Shown here: piece after piece, positions 1-6,802 of the stretch | Layout of the letters: each line of letters opens with the position of its first letter | Numbering within the stretch: position 1 is the first letter of the stretch | Source: Lutispora sp. | Lineage (GTDB): Bacteria; Bacillota; Clostridia; Lutisporales; Lutisporaceae | Assembly (NCBI GenBank): GCA_030834765.1 | Contig: JAUQXG010000084.1 | Location: forward strand, 1-8,090 | Length of the DNA stretch: 8,090 nucleotides | Direction of reading: 5' to 3' | Position numbers and translations under genes: made by a program | Notes under the pieces: generated by a model | Databases searched by the model: none | Told to the model about the DNA's origin: nothing | The model's input: only the letters and a program-made list of their open reading frames with translations

Positions 1-220
1 TCTTTTAAATATATTTACAATCATGATAACCATAGTCTCTACCATCGGGCTTTCCATTGTGTCTTTTTATATGATGAAACGCAGCGTACCTAAAGTTTTA
101 AGGATCGTGATACTTTTTCTAGGGTTTTTAAATTTGCAGTATATATTAGCCATGATAGGAATATTTGACTCAGCATTTAATCTTAGAAGGTTGGATGCTG
201 AAGGCGAAGGGGGTATATGA
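1..220 (+). CDS. yybS: YybS-like DUF2232 membrane protein, C-terminal fragment
   Basis: The reading frame is open from the left edge (first full codon at base 2) to a TGA at 218-220, so this is the 3' end of a longer gene; an internal ATG at 23 is not the likely start. About 72 residues are visible. They show one hydrophobic segment ([13 protein letters not shown] onward), a short basic stretch containing KRSVPK, and a second hydrophobic segment ([13 protein letters not shown] to MIGIFD), ending in a polar tail with [12 protein letters not shown]. The pattern 'basic-VPK-hydrophobic-IGIFD-RRL' near the C-terminus and the position directly upstream of gdpP match the multi-pass YybS/DUF2232 family, whose molecular role is not established. 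The stop codon overlaps the gdpP start (ATGA), suggesting co-transcription and translational coupling. The family call comes from recall of the family and gene order, not from an alignment. Confidence 0.75.
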   Translation, partial: LLNIFTIMITIVSTIGLSIVSFYMMKRSVPKVLRIVILFLGFLNLQYILAMIGIFDSAFNLRRLDAEGEGGI

Positions 221-2217
221 TGAAAAATGAAAAGTCCTTTAGCGCACTAATGAGCGAAACCAATCTATATCTCTGGATCATAAGTATATCAATCATTATA
301 ATAGGAATATACAATCCCCCTTTGGGTATTATAGGTTTTTGCATTCTAATGTATTTGATTTATCATTATAGAAAAACAGTAAGCAAAAAGAAGGAAGAAC
401 TAAGGACCTATATAGAAAATCTTTCTGATAATGTGGATGCAGCGACTAAAAATGCAATATTAAATATTCCCTTTCCTTTAGTGATCATTGATGAGAAAGG
501 GTCAATAAATTGGTATAATATGCTGTTTTTTAATATATTTGAAGGAAGCTATATATTAGAAAAGAATTTAAACCAGTTTATTACAGGAATAAATTTAGAA
601 AAGGTATTAGAAAGCGGCAGTGAAAAATATACTAACTTAAATATAAGGCAAAATTACTATGATCTATATTGTAACAGAGTAGATGTACAAGAAAAATCAG
701 AGAGCAGTCATATCATAATGGTTTATTTAGTAGATAAGACAGAGTATATGAGCATAAAGAATAAAGCGATGGAAGATAAAGAAGTAATAGCAGTACTACA
801 AGTAGATAACTTTGAAGAGGTATTTAAGGAGGTAGATGATTCATCTAAGCCTGCCCTTGTAGCTGGAATAGATAAAACCATAAATACTTGGGCATCAAGC
901 AATAATGCTTCCATACAAAAATATACAAATGGCGAGTATATCATGCACTTTCCATTTAAACAGCTTTTGGCAATCCAAGAAAAGAGATTTGACATTCTAG
1001 ATTCCATGAGAGAGATAAGTGCTGGAAATAAAATTCCTGTAACGCTGAGTATAGGGGTTGGATTAAACGGTAAAAATCACTTAGAGCTTCAGCTATTTGC
1101 AAAAAGTGCTATGGACATTGCCCTTGGCAGAGGGGGAGATCAGGCAGTTGTAAAAGATAATGATAAATTATCCTATTATGGAGGAAAGACAAAAGCGGTA
1201 GAAAAAAGAACAAAAGTAAAAGCAAGGGTAATAGCCTATGCTTTAAAACAGTTAATCGAGCAGACCGAAGATATCATCATAATGGGCCACGAAATGCCTG
1301 ATTTGGATTGTCTTGGTTCTGCACTTGGAATATACAGGTGCTGTAAAAATCTAAACAAAAATGTTAAAATAATTCTAAACAGAGTGAATGCAGGAATTTC
1401 TAATCTCTATGCAGATTTACAAGAGGATGAAGAATATGCAGATGTTTTTATTAATAATCAAGAAGCTTTAAATTTAGTGACTAAAAAAACATTATTAATT
1501 GTTGTGGATGTTCATAGACCCTCTTTTACTGAGTCAAAAGCTTTGTTGGAGCGAGTAGAAAAGGTTGTAGTAGTAGACCATCATAGAAGAGGCTCAGAAT
1601 TTATAGAAAATGCTGTCATCACTTATATAGAGCCATATGCATCATCTACTAGTGAGCTTGTTACGGAGATACTTCAATATATGTTTGAGCGCACAAGAAT
1701 AAAGCAGATTGAAGCAGAAGCCTTGCTTGCGGGCATTTTTATAGATACAAAAAATTTCTCTTTCCAGACAGGTGTGAGAACCTTTGAAGCAGCAGCCTTT
1801 TTAAGGCGTGTAGGAGCTGATACTACACTTACAAGACAGCTTTTTCAGGATGATATGGAAACATTCCTTACAAGGGCTGAGGTAGTGAAATCCGCACAAA
1901 CCTACAAGCAAAATATTGCAATATCCATCATTCCCGCAGAAGCAAAGAACCCTGCTTTGGTTGCGGCACAGGCGGCAGACGAACTTTTAAACATTAAAGG
2001 GATCAATGCATCCTTTGTCCTATCGAAGATAAATAGTGATATATTTATAAGTGGAAGATCATTAGGGGATATAAATGTGCAGGTTGTTTTAGAGAAACTG
2101 GGAGGCGGGGGACATTTAACTGTGGCCGGTGCTCAGATTTCTGAAATATCAATAGATGCTGCTATCACTTTAGTGAAAAGTGCAGTAGACGAATACTTAA
2201 AGGAAGGTGAGAGATAA
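217..2217 (+). CDS. gdpP: GdpP/YybT, cyclic-di-AMP phosphodiesterase (DHH-DHHA1)
   Basis: Membrane-anchored phosphodiesterase that hydrolyses c-di-AMP to pApA. All parts of the family architecture are visible in 666 aa, close to the usual length of about 650-660: two transmembrane helices (about residues 17-50), a basic/coiled linker (51-70), a PAS domain (about 80-175), a degenerate GGDEF domain (about 185-315, with NGEYI where the signature would fall), a DHH domain and a C-terminal DHHA1 domain. Metal-ligand motifs of the DHH domain are intact: H358-x3-D362-x-D364 (GHEMPDLD), D431 (VDVHRP), D454-H455-H456 and D510 (FIDTKNF). The DHHA1 glycine motif GGGGH is at 629-633. It should therefore be catalytically active. 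Two start codons are possible: ATG 217 (overlapping the yybS stop as ATGA) or ATG 220. The G-rich Shine-Dalgarno AAGGGGG at 207-213 is only 3 nt from the first but 6 nt from the second, so ATG 220 may be the true start. The TAA stop shares one base with the rplI start. Confidence 0.96.
   Translation: MMKNEKSFSALMSETNLYLWIISISIIIIGIYNPPLGIIGFCILMYLIYHYRKTVSKKKEELRTYIENLSDNVDAATKNAILNIPFPLVIIDEKGSINWYNMLFFNIFEGSYILEKNLNQFITGINLEKVLESGSEKYTNLNIRQNYYDLYCNRVDVQEKSESSHIIMVYLVDKTEYMSIKNKAMEDKEVIAVLQVDNFEEVFKEVDDSSKPALVAGIDKTINTWASSNNASIQKYTNGEYIMHFPFKQLLAIQEKRFDILDSMREISAGNKIPVTLSIGVGLNGKNHLELQLFAKSAMDIALGRGGDQAVVKDNDKLSYYGGKTKAVEKRTKVKARVIAYALKQLIEQTEDIIIMGHEMPDLDCLGSALGIYRCCKNLNKNVKIILNRVNAGISNLYADLQEDEEYADVFINNQEALNLVTKKTLLIVVDVHRPSFTESKALLERVEKVVVVDHHRRGSEFIENAVITYIEPYASSTSELVTEILQYMFERTRIKQIEAEALLAGIFIDTKNFSFQTGVRTFEAAAFLRRVGADTTLTRQLFQDDMETFLTRAEVVKSAQTYKQNIAISIIPAEAKNPALVAAQAADELLNIKGINASFVLSKINSDIFISGRSLGDINVQVVLEKLGGGGHLTVAGAQISEISIDAAITLVKSAVDEYLKEGER
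2200..2211 (+). promoter_or_regulatory. Ribosome binding site of rplI inside the gdpP 3' end
   Basis: The purine-rich stretch AAGGAAGGTGAG lies within the last codons of gdpP, with AGGTGA ending 6 nt before the rplI ATG at 2217. Together with the TAATG stop/start overlap it supports translational coupling and fixes the rplI start. Confidence 0.75.
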
Positions 2218-2663
2218 TGAAAGTTGTACTATTAAAGGATGTAAAGGATTTAGGAAAGAAAGATAGTGCTGTAAATGTCAGCGATGGTTATGCAAGAAAC
2301 TTCTTATTTCCTAGGGGATTAGCTGTTGAGGCATCAGAAGGTAAAATGAGAGAAGTAATAGACAAAAAGAACTCAGTGGATAATAAGAAACAATTGGAGC
2401 TAAATGCGGCAAAAGAACTTGCCGAGAAACTAGGCAAACTTACTGTGACATTACAGACAAAATCAGGGGACAATGGTAAGCTTTTTGGTTCCATCACGAG
2501 CAAGGATATTGCAGATGCAGTGAAGAATCAGCATAATATTTTGATAGATAAGAAAAAAATAGTGTTGCCTGATGCCATAAAGACAATAGGGGAACACCAC
2601 ATAGATGTAAAGGTCTATCCTGAAGTATCAGCAAAAATAACAGTAAAGATCATAAACCAATAG
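2217..2663 (+). CDS. rplI: 50S ribosomal protein L9
   Basis: L9 binds 23S rRNA near the base of the L1 stalk and extends from the large subunit; it contributes to reading-frame maintenance. The protein is 148 aa, the usual L9 length. The N-terminal RNA-binding domain is clear: it begins [15 protein letters not shown] and carries the L9 signature region [14 protein letters not shown] (about residues 23-36). A long charged connecting helix follows (about 41-75), then the C-terminal domain with the typical KLFGSIT motif (about 88-94) and a K-rich end. In the signature, D16 stands where G or N is most common, a minor deviation. The start is set by the Shine-Dalgarno at 2200-2211 and a one-base overlap with the gdpP stop. 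No terminator is seen after the gene, so transcription probably continues into lonC. Confidence 0.98.
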   Translation: MKVVLLKDVKDLGKKDSAVNVSDGYARNFLFPRGLAVEASEGKMREVIDKKNSVDNKKQLELNAAKELAEKLGKLTVTLQTKSGDNGKLFGSITSKDIADAVKNQHNILIDKKKIVLPDAIKTIGEHHIDVKVYPEVSAKITVKIINQ

Positions 2664-2716
2664 AATAAAAGATTATTATTAAGAGCGGATATTCACGAAG
2701 TAAATTTCATCAAGTG

Positions 2717-2723
2717 AAGGGAG
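2717..2723 (+). promoter_or_regulatory. Ribosome binding site that decides the lonC start (GTG 2732)
   Basis: AAGGGAG lies 8 nt upstream of an in-frame GTG at 2732-2734. The alternative upstream GTG at 2714 precedes this site and has no Shine-Dalgarno of its own, since the bases before it are AT-rich (taaatttcatcaa). The GTG at 2732 is therefore the better supported start. Confidence 0.7.
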
Positions 2724-2731
2724 ATATTTCG

Positions 2732-4597
2732 GTGGGAAGCGAAAGTAGCAATATATGCAGCAAAAATCAAATGGTAGGTAAAACAGATATGGAGAATGTA
2801 CCATTTGACAACCAATTAACACTAGATGTAATAATGGACATGGCAGGAAAGCTTTATCCACAGGACAAGCTTAAAAAAATAACCAGTTTAAAAGAAAAGG
2901 AATTAAGAATAAAAGCTCTTCAAGAACTTGTTTTAGGCAAAGAGATATCACAAGAAGCCAATGACAGCTATATGGTTTTAGAGCTTCGGGAAAAACTTTC
3001 CGAGATAGCTGCAAAAAGATATATAGAGGATGGCATAAAGAGAGAAGTACTTTCTAAAATGCAAGAAAAAGAGAAGCAGTATCTACAAGAAATGAAGCTT
3101 CAAATCATAAATAGGCATGTAGGGGTAGAGAATGCTTCTACTCTTAAAAAGTACGCACAGATAGAAAAGAAAAAACAAATGAGTCTTTCAGGCTCATTGC
3201 TTGATGCGCTAAGACCTAAAAATGAAAATGAAATAATAGGTCAAGAAGAGGCTATAAAAACAATTCTATCCAAAATTGCATCACCCTTTCCTCAAAACAT
3301 TATATTATATGGACCCCCAGGTGTGGGGAAAACTACAGCAGCTAGAATAGCGCTGGAAATAGCAAAGAATAAAAAACATACACCATTTAGCAAAGAATCT
3401 AAATTTGTAGAGGTAGATGGTACGATGCTTAGATGGGATCCGAGAGAGTCAGTAAATCCTCTTTTAGGATCAGTCCATGATCCCATATATCAAGGAGCAA
3501 AAAAAGATCTAGCAGAACTTGGGGTACCAGAGCCGAAAATAGGATTAGTCACAGAAGCCCATGGAGGAGTTTTATTTATTGATGAAATAGGTGAGCTTGA
3601 TATGATGCTTCAAAATAAGCTATTGAAGGTTTTAGAGGATAAGAAGGTCCATTTTGACTCCTCTTATTACGATATAGATAATGATAATATTCCTAAGTAT
3701 ATAAAAACATTGTTTGAGGAAGGAGCACCTGCTGATTTTATATTGATAGGTGCAACCACCAGACAACCGGAAGAAATAACCCCTGCCCTTAGGTCCAGAT
3801 GTGCAGAAGTCTTTTTTAATCCTTTAGAGAAGAAAGATATTATAAGCATAGTAGAGAATGCAGCTTTTAAGCTAGGTGTAGACATCGAGAGAGAAGGTGC
3901 AGAGCTTATAGCCAAACATACCTTTGAGGGAAGAAAGGCCATTAGCATATTAGCTGATTGCTATAGCAGCTCCCTATATACGGATATAGAAAAAGAAAAA
4001 GCTACAATCCAGACCTCAATCATAAAGGATGTGCTTTCAAGAGGAAGATACAAGCCCACTGAAAGAATCATTGGCTGCGGCAAAAGAGAAGTTGGCAGGG
4101 CAATAGGCCTTGGGGTAAGCGGATTTATGGGAAGTATTATTGAATTTGAAGCCGTGGCATTTAAAAGAAGCGATGAAGCAGGAGTTGTACGATTTAATGA
4201 AACGGCAGGCAGCATGGCCAAAGACTCTGTATTTAATGCTTTATCGGTCATAAGAAGGCTTACAGATAAAAATGTACAAAGCTTTGATATACATGTAAAC
4301 TGCATAGGTGGAGGCAAAATAGACGGACCATCTGCCGGAGCTGCAATCACTTGTGTAATATATTCAACACTTATGGAAAAAGAAATCAGACTTGATACTT
4401 GCATTACGGGAGAAATATCCCTGCGTGGGAAGGTATCTCCAGTAGGAGGCGTGAGAGAGAAAGTAAAAGCCGCAATAAGAGCAGGCTTTGAAAATGTAAT
4501 CGTACCAATTGATAATGCAGATGAAGTAAGAGATATAGAAAGTATAAACATAATAGCCCTTGGCAATATTGAAGAAGTGATAGAGTTTATGTTTTGA
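2732..4597 (+). CDS. lonC: LonC, Lon-family ATP-dependent serine protease
   Basis: An AAA+ ATPase fused to a Lon-type Ser/Lys protease, expected to unfold and degrade selected proteins in the cytoplasm. Numbering is for the 621-residue product from GTG 2732. An N-terminal region of about 160 residues replaces the LonA substrate domain; it has no transmembrane helix (unlike LonB) and contains a highly charged, probably coiled-coil stretch (about 80-150). The ATPase domain has Walker A GPPGVGKT (194-201), Walker B VLFIDE (280-285), sensor-1 GATTR (340-344) and arginines in ALRSRC (352-357). The protease domain has nucleophile S534 in DGPSAG and general base K577 in GGVREKVKAA, exactly 43 residues apart as in E. 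coli Lon (S679/K722). Length and the lack of a membrane anchor favour LonC over LonB (about 550 aa). The LonC family is known from a subset of endospore formers and has been proposed to act in sporulation; its substrates are not known to me. It lies between rplI and dnaB with no clear promoter of its own. Confidence 0.92.
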   Translation: MGSESSNICSKNQMVGKTDMENVPFDNQLTLDVIMDMAGKLYPQDKLKKITSLKEKELRIKALQELVLGKEISQEANDSYMVLELREKLSEIAAKRYIEDGIKREVLSKMQEKEKQYLQEMKLQIINRHVGVENASTLKKYAQIEKKKQMSLSGSLLDALRPKNENEIIGQEEAIKTILSKIASPFPQNIILYGPPGVGKTTAARIALEIAKNKKHTPFSKESKFVEVDGTMLRWDPRESVNPLLGSVHDPIYQGAKKDLAELGVPEPKIGLVTEAHGGVLFIDEIGELDMMLQNKLLKVLEDKKVHFDSSYYDIDNDNIPKYIKTLFEEGAPADFILIGATTRQPEEITPALRSRCAEVFFNPLEKKDIISIVENAAFKLGVDIEREGAELIAKHTFEGRKAISILADCYSSSLYTDIEKEKATIQTSIIKDVLSRGRYKPTERIIGCGKREVGRAIGLGVSGFMGSIIEFEAVAFKRSDEAGVVRFNETAGSMAKDSVFNALSVIRRLTDKNVQSFDIHVNCIGGGKIDGPSAGAAITCVIYSTLMEKEIRLDTCITGEISLRGKVSPVGGVREKVKAAIRAGFENVIVPIDNADEVRDIESINIIALGNIEEVIEFMF

Positions 4598-4610
4598 TAT
4601 TGGGTCATGT

Positions 4611-4732
4611 CCTGAGGGTAGGGGGCCAGGCACCAGGCGCTAGGCACCAGGAATCCGGGTTTGTCTTTGCAGGCTGACTGTTTCTACAAAGACTCGCCCT
4701 AATCCTGGAGCCCGACCTAAAGGGAATACCCG
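4611..4732 (+). repeat. GC-rich repeat and hairpin block in the lonC-dnaB spacer
   Basis: The spacer (4598-4758) contains a block very unlike its surroundings: 35 of the 50 bases 4611-4660 are G or C. AGGCACCAGG occurs twice, at 4628-4637 and 4642-4651 (14-base period). The second copy begins a long imperfect hairpin: GGC 4643-4645 pairs with GCC 4710-4712, CCAGGA 4647-4652 with TCCTGG 4703-4708, GGG 4657-4659 with CCC 4697-4699, and GTCTTTG 4663-4669 with CAAAGAC 4687-4693 around a 17-base loop. GGGTA 4616-4620 and TACCC 4727-4731 could close an outer stem. There is no T-run after it, so it is not an ordinary terminator. It could be a REP/MITE-like repeat inserted in the operon or a structured leader of dnaB; I do not recognise it as a known riboswitch. 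Confidence 0.6.
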
Positions 4733-4758
4733 TAAGTAACATAGGAGCGTGGAAGTAT

Positions 4759-6096
4759 ATGAATGAAAATTTTTCTAAAATTCCCCCAAATAGCTTAGAG
4801 GCTGAGCAGTCTGTACTTGGGGCAATGCTTCTTGATAAAGAAGCTATTTCCACTTCTACAGAATTAATCAGTGGAGAGGACTTTTACAGAGAAGCCCACA
4901 AGGAAATATATGAAGCGATTATAGAAATATTTAATAAAAATGAGCCAGTGGACTTGATTACCATTACCGAGAAGCTAAAGCAAAGAAATACAATAGAGGC
5001 AATTGGAGGAGTAACCTATTTAGTAAACCTTCAAAATGTAGTGCCTTCTACAAGAAATGTAAAGCATTATGCTGAGATAATACATGAAAAGTCTATTCTT
5101 CGCAGGCTTATAAAGTCTTCAAACGAAGTTTCTTCAAGCTGCTATGATGCCAAGGAAGAAGTAATTTCAATTATAGACCGAGCTGAGAAGAATATTTTTG
5201 ATATATCCTTAAGCAGATCAACCCGGGGATATACACATATAAAAGAGGTTCTGTCCTCAAACTTCGATAAAATAGAAGAATTATATTTAAACAAAGGAAG
5301 GATAACGGGGGTGCCTACAGGATTTTTAGATCTTGACAGCAAGCTTTCCGGATTACAAAAATCAGATCTTATCCTTGTAGCTGCAAGACCTTCCATGGGT
5401 AAATCTGCACTTATGATGAATATCGTTCAATATTCTTCCGTTAGAGAAAAGGTACCAAGCGTAGTTTTTAGCTTGGAAATGTCAAAAGAGCAGCTTTCAC
5501 AAAGACTTCTTTGTGCGGAGGCCTTAATAGATTCCCATAGGCTTAGAGTTGGAGATATATCGGAAGATGAATGGGTAAAGCTAGCAAGAGCTATGGGGCC
5601 ACTGGCACAAGCACCCATTTTTATAGATGATACACCAGCCATATCCATAACTGAAATGAGAGCAAAATGTAGACGTTTAAAAATAGAGCATAATCTAGGC
5701 CTAGTTGTAATCGATTATTTACAGCTTATGCAAGGGAAAGGAAACTATGATAGCCGTCAGCAAGAGATATCGGACATATCAAGATCTCTAAAGGCACTTG
5801 CAAGAGAGCTCAATGTGCCTGTAATAGCTCTCTCACAGCTCAGTCGTGCTCCAGAAATGAGAGCTGACCATAGACCAATACTATCAGACCTTAGAGAGTC
5901 TGGAGCCATAGAGCAAGATGCAGATGTTGTAATGTTTTTATACAGGGATGAATATTATCATCCAGATACAGAAAAAAAGAACATAGGGGAGCTAATCATA
6001 GCAAAACAGCGTAACGGTCCAACAGGAGTGGTAGAGCTGGTATGGCTTGGACAATACACAAAATTTGCAAATAAAGAAAGATTATCAGTCATCTAA
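4759..6096 (+). CDS. dnaB: Replicative DNA helicase DnaB
   Basis: Hexameric 5'-3' replicative helicase that unwinds DNA at the fork and contacts primase (called DnaC in B. subtilis). At 445 aa it has the normal length with no intein. The N-terminal domain (about residues 5-110) opens with the typical PPNSLEAEQSVLGAML. A linker (about 115-180) leads to the RecA-like motor, which starts near TGVPTGFLDLD. Motor motifs are complete: Walker A ARPSMGKS (209-216), H1a SLEMS (238-242) with catalytic E240, Walker B VVIDYLQLM (316-324), H3 ALSQLSR (357-363), LRESGAIEQDADVV (378-391), and KQRNG (416-420) with the arginine-finger R418. The ATG at 4759 has AGGAG at 4743-4747 (11 nt away) and GGAAG at 4751-4755 (3 nt away) upstream. 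It is the last gene of the cluster and is followed at once by an intrinsic terminator. Confidence 0.98.
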   Translation: MNENFSKIPPNSLEAEQSVLGAMLLDKEAISTSTELISGEDFYREAHKEIYEAIIEIFNKNEPVDLITITEKLKQRNTIEAIGGVTYLVNLQNVVPSTRNVKHYAEIIHEKSILRRLIKSSNEVSSSCYDAKEEVISIIDRAEKNIFDISLSRSTRGYTHIKEVLSSNFDKIEELYLNKGRITGVPTGFLDLDSKLSGLQKSDLILVAARPSMGKSALMMNIVQYSSVREKVPSVVFSLEMSKEQLSQRLLCAEALIDSHRLRVGDISEDEWVKLARAMGPLAQAPIFIDDTPAISITEMRAKCRRLKIEHNLGLVVIDYLQLMQGKGNYDSRQQEISDISRSLKALARELNVPVIALSQLSRAPEMRADHRPILSDLRESGAIEQDADVVMFLYRDEYYHPDTEKKNIGELIIAKQRNGPTGVVELVWLGQYTKFANKERLSVI

Positions 6097-6133
6097 AGTG
6101 GAATCAACTCTTATGGGGTTGATTCCACTTTTT
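6097..6133 (+). terminator. Intrinsic terminator after dnaB
   Basis: The 12-base arm AGTGGAATCAAC (6097-6108) is perfectly complementary to GTTGATTCCACT (6118-6129), with a 9-base loop. Two more A-T pairs (6095-6096 with 6130-6131) can extend it. A T-run (6129-6133) follows. It begins directly after the dnaB TAA and ends the operon. Confidence 0.9.
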
Positions 6134-6226
6134 AAAAAAAATTATAAGGTTATGTTCATTATAAGTACCATTGAACAGAATTTTCATTGGAAATATGGGA
6201 AATATACTCTAGGTAACATAAAGTTA

Positions 6227-6253
6227 TGTGGATAAGCATAAAAGTTATACACA
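6227..6253. promoter_or_regulatory. Inverted pair of perfect DnaA boxes
   Basis: TGTGGATAA at 6227-6235 is a perfect consensus box TTATCCACA on the minus strand. TTATACACA at 6245-6253 is a perfect TTATNCACA box on the plus strand. They are separated by 9 bases and point in opposite directions. DnaA binding is inferred from the consensus. Confidence 0.75.
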
Positions 6254-6349
6254 GCCAAATTGCAAAAAAGCGTTTTATAGGTAAAAAGCCATAGGACTAG
6301 GAATTTAAGTGCTTGTAATTGCAAAGCATAAAATAGTAATACGAACATA

Positions 6350-6399
6350 TGTGCATATCTCTGTGGATAGTGTGGATAATGTGGATTAAATTTTCCACA
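6350..6399. promoter_or_regulatory. DnaA-box array: three contiguous boxes plus flanking near-boxes
   Basis: On the minus strand, three 9-mers abut without a gap: TGTGGATAG (6362-6370, one mismatch), TGTGGATAA (6371-6379, perfect) and TGTGGATTA (6380-6388, one mismatch). Two bases later TTTTCCACA (6391-6399, one mismatch) lies in the opposite orientation. Upstream, TGTGCATAT (6350-6358, one mismatch) adds a weak candidate. Head-to-tail boxes of this kind are typical of DnaA filament or cooperative binding sites at origins and DnaA-titration loci. Confidence 0.75.
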
Positions 6400-6423
6400 A
6401 AGATAAACATAGACAATTCCCAA

Positions 6424-6640
6424 TTATGCAAAAAATATTATGTAGCAAAGTTATTCGAACAATTAAATTAAATAGAAATAGTATTGCTTTTATATAACTT
6501 GAGAAGAATATAGAATAGCATGGATTTGATAAAAAAGTATTTAATAGTTTATCCATAAAACCCGAATTTTAAACTAAAAAAATCAAATAATATTCGTGTT
6601 AATATTGACTATATTATTCCATTCTGATAATATAAATATG
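6424..6640. other. AT-rich tract with near-consensus DnaA boxes, candidate unwinding element
   Basis: This stretch is almost entirely A and T (6461-6480 has only one G and no other non-AT base except C at 6460 just outside). It contains the near-boxes TTATGCAAA (6424-6432) and TTATCCATA (6549-6557), each one mismatch from TTATNCACA. The position beside the strong box cluster resembles a duplex-unwinding element, but AT-richness alone is weak evidence in a low-GC genome. The promoter of the next gene lies at its right end. Confidence 0.35.
6605..6633 (+). promoter_or_regulatory. Sigma-A-like promoter of the FAD dehydrogenase gene
   Basis: A -35 element TTGACT (6605-6610) is followed after 17 bases by TAATAT (6628-6633); GATAAT at 6626-6631 is an alternative -10 with a 15-base spacer. 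Transcription would start near 6640, giving an untranslated leader of roughly 160 bases. Chance matches are common in such AT-rich DNA, so this is moderate evidence only. Confidence 0.5.
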
Positions 6641-6718
6641 TGTTTGCACCCTTTTTAAAATGTGTGCATATCATTTTAGCGGATAGAAATCCCTTAATTT
6701 TAGGAAATAGGTGATGCG

Positions 6719-6743
6719 GTTGAAAGGCCTGTGCCTTTTCAAC
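6719..6743 (+). promoter_or_regulatory. Leader hairpin 1, possible attenuator
   Basis: GTTGAAAGGC (6719-6728) pairs with GCCTTTTCAAC (6733-6743) through 10 base pairs with one bulged T and a 4-base CTGT loop. It is followed by TTGATTTTTA, a broken T-run, so it could act as a weak intrinsic terminator or attenuator inside the leader of the FAD dehydrogenase gene. I do not recognise a known riboswitch around it. Confidence 0.5.
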
Positions 6744-6755
6744 TTGATTTTTATG

Positions 6756-6786
6756 CAAGCAAAACGTCATGTGTGACATTCGCTTG
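6756..6786 (+). promoter_or_regulatory. Leader hairpin 2 next to the ribosome binding site
   Basis: CAAGC (6756-6760) pairs with GCTTG (6782-6786), then AA (6762-6763) with TT (6779-6780) after a mismatch, and an inner GTCA (6766-6769) with TGAC (6774-6777) around a TGTG loop. The right arm ends at the first base of the Shine-Dalgarno GGAGGGAGAGG (6786-6796), so the structure abuts the ribosome binding site without covering it. Confidence 0.4.
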
Positions 6787-6802
6787 GAGGGAGAGGTTAA
6801 AA

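Larger units (their letters stand above)
6134..6802. other. Long intergenic region with origin-like DnaA-box cluster
   Basis: I see no supported gene in these 669 bases. Small open frames here have no Shine-Dalgarno sequence and no recognisable protein character. The left part (6134-6220) is AT-rich without clear signals beyond a weak inverted repeat (GTTCA 6154-6158 with TGAAC 6172-6176). The middle (6227-6399) carries most of the DnaA-box-like 9-mers. Bases 6424-6640 are extremely AT-rich. The right part holds a promoter and a structured leader for the downstream FAD enzyme. Confidence 0.7.

Noticed and set aside
2664..2713. Terminator after rplI
   Set aside because: No inverted repeat with a T-run in this short AT-rich gap; read-through to lonC is more likely.
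2687..2714. Possible forespore (sigma-G/F-like) promoter GGATA ... CATCAAG upstream of lonC
   Set aside because: Both half-sites deviate from consensus and the implied transcription start would fall on the ribosome binding site at 2717-2723, leaving no leader.
3961..4647. 228-codon minus-strand open frame antisense to lonC
   Set aside because: Lies opposite the conserved Lon protease domain; the translation is a serine/leucine/proline-rich shadow of the real gene.
4621..4652. Short direct repeats considered as the start of a CRISPR array
   Set aside because: Only two 10-base copies with a 4-base gap; no spacer-repeat periodicity and no cas genes.
6047..6235. 62-codon plus-strand open frame overlapping the dnaB end
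   Set aside because: It starts inside dnaB in another frame and runs through the terminator hairpin; no family resemblance.
6184..6423. 79-codon minus-strand open frame across the DnaA-box region
   Set aside because: Aromatic-rich, low-complexity translation (many Y, F, H) without a Shine-Dalgarno; the DNA is better explained by the box array.
6640..6800. Known riboswitch class or T-box in the FAD dehydrogenase leader
   Set aside because: No conserved core I can recognise (no T-box sequence, TPP, FMN, cobalamin, fluoride or c-di-GMP motifs); kept only as unassigned hairpins.
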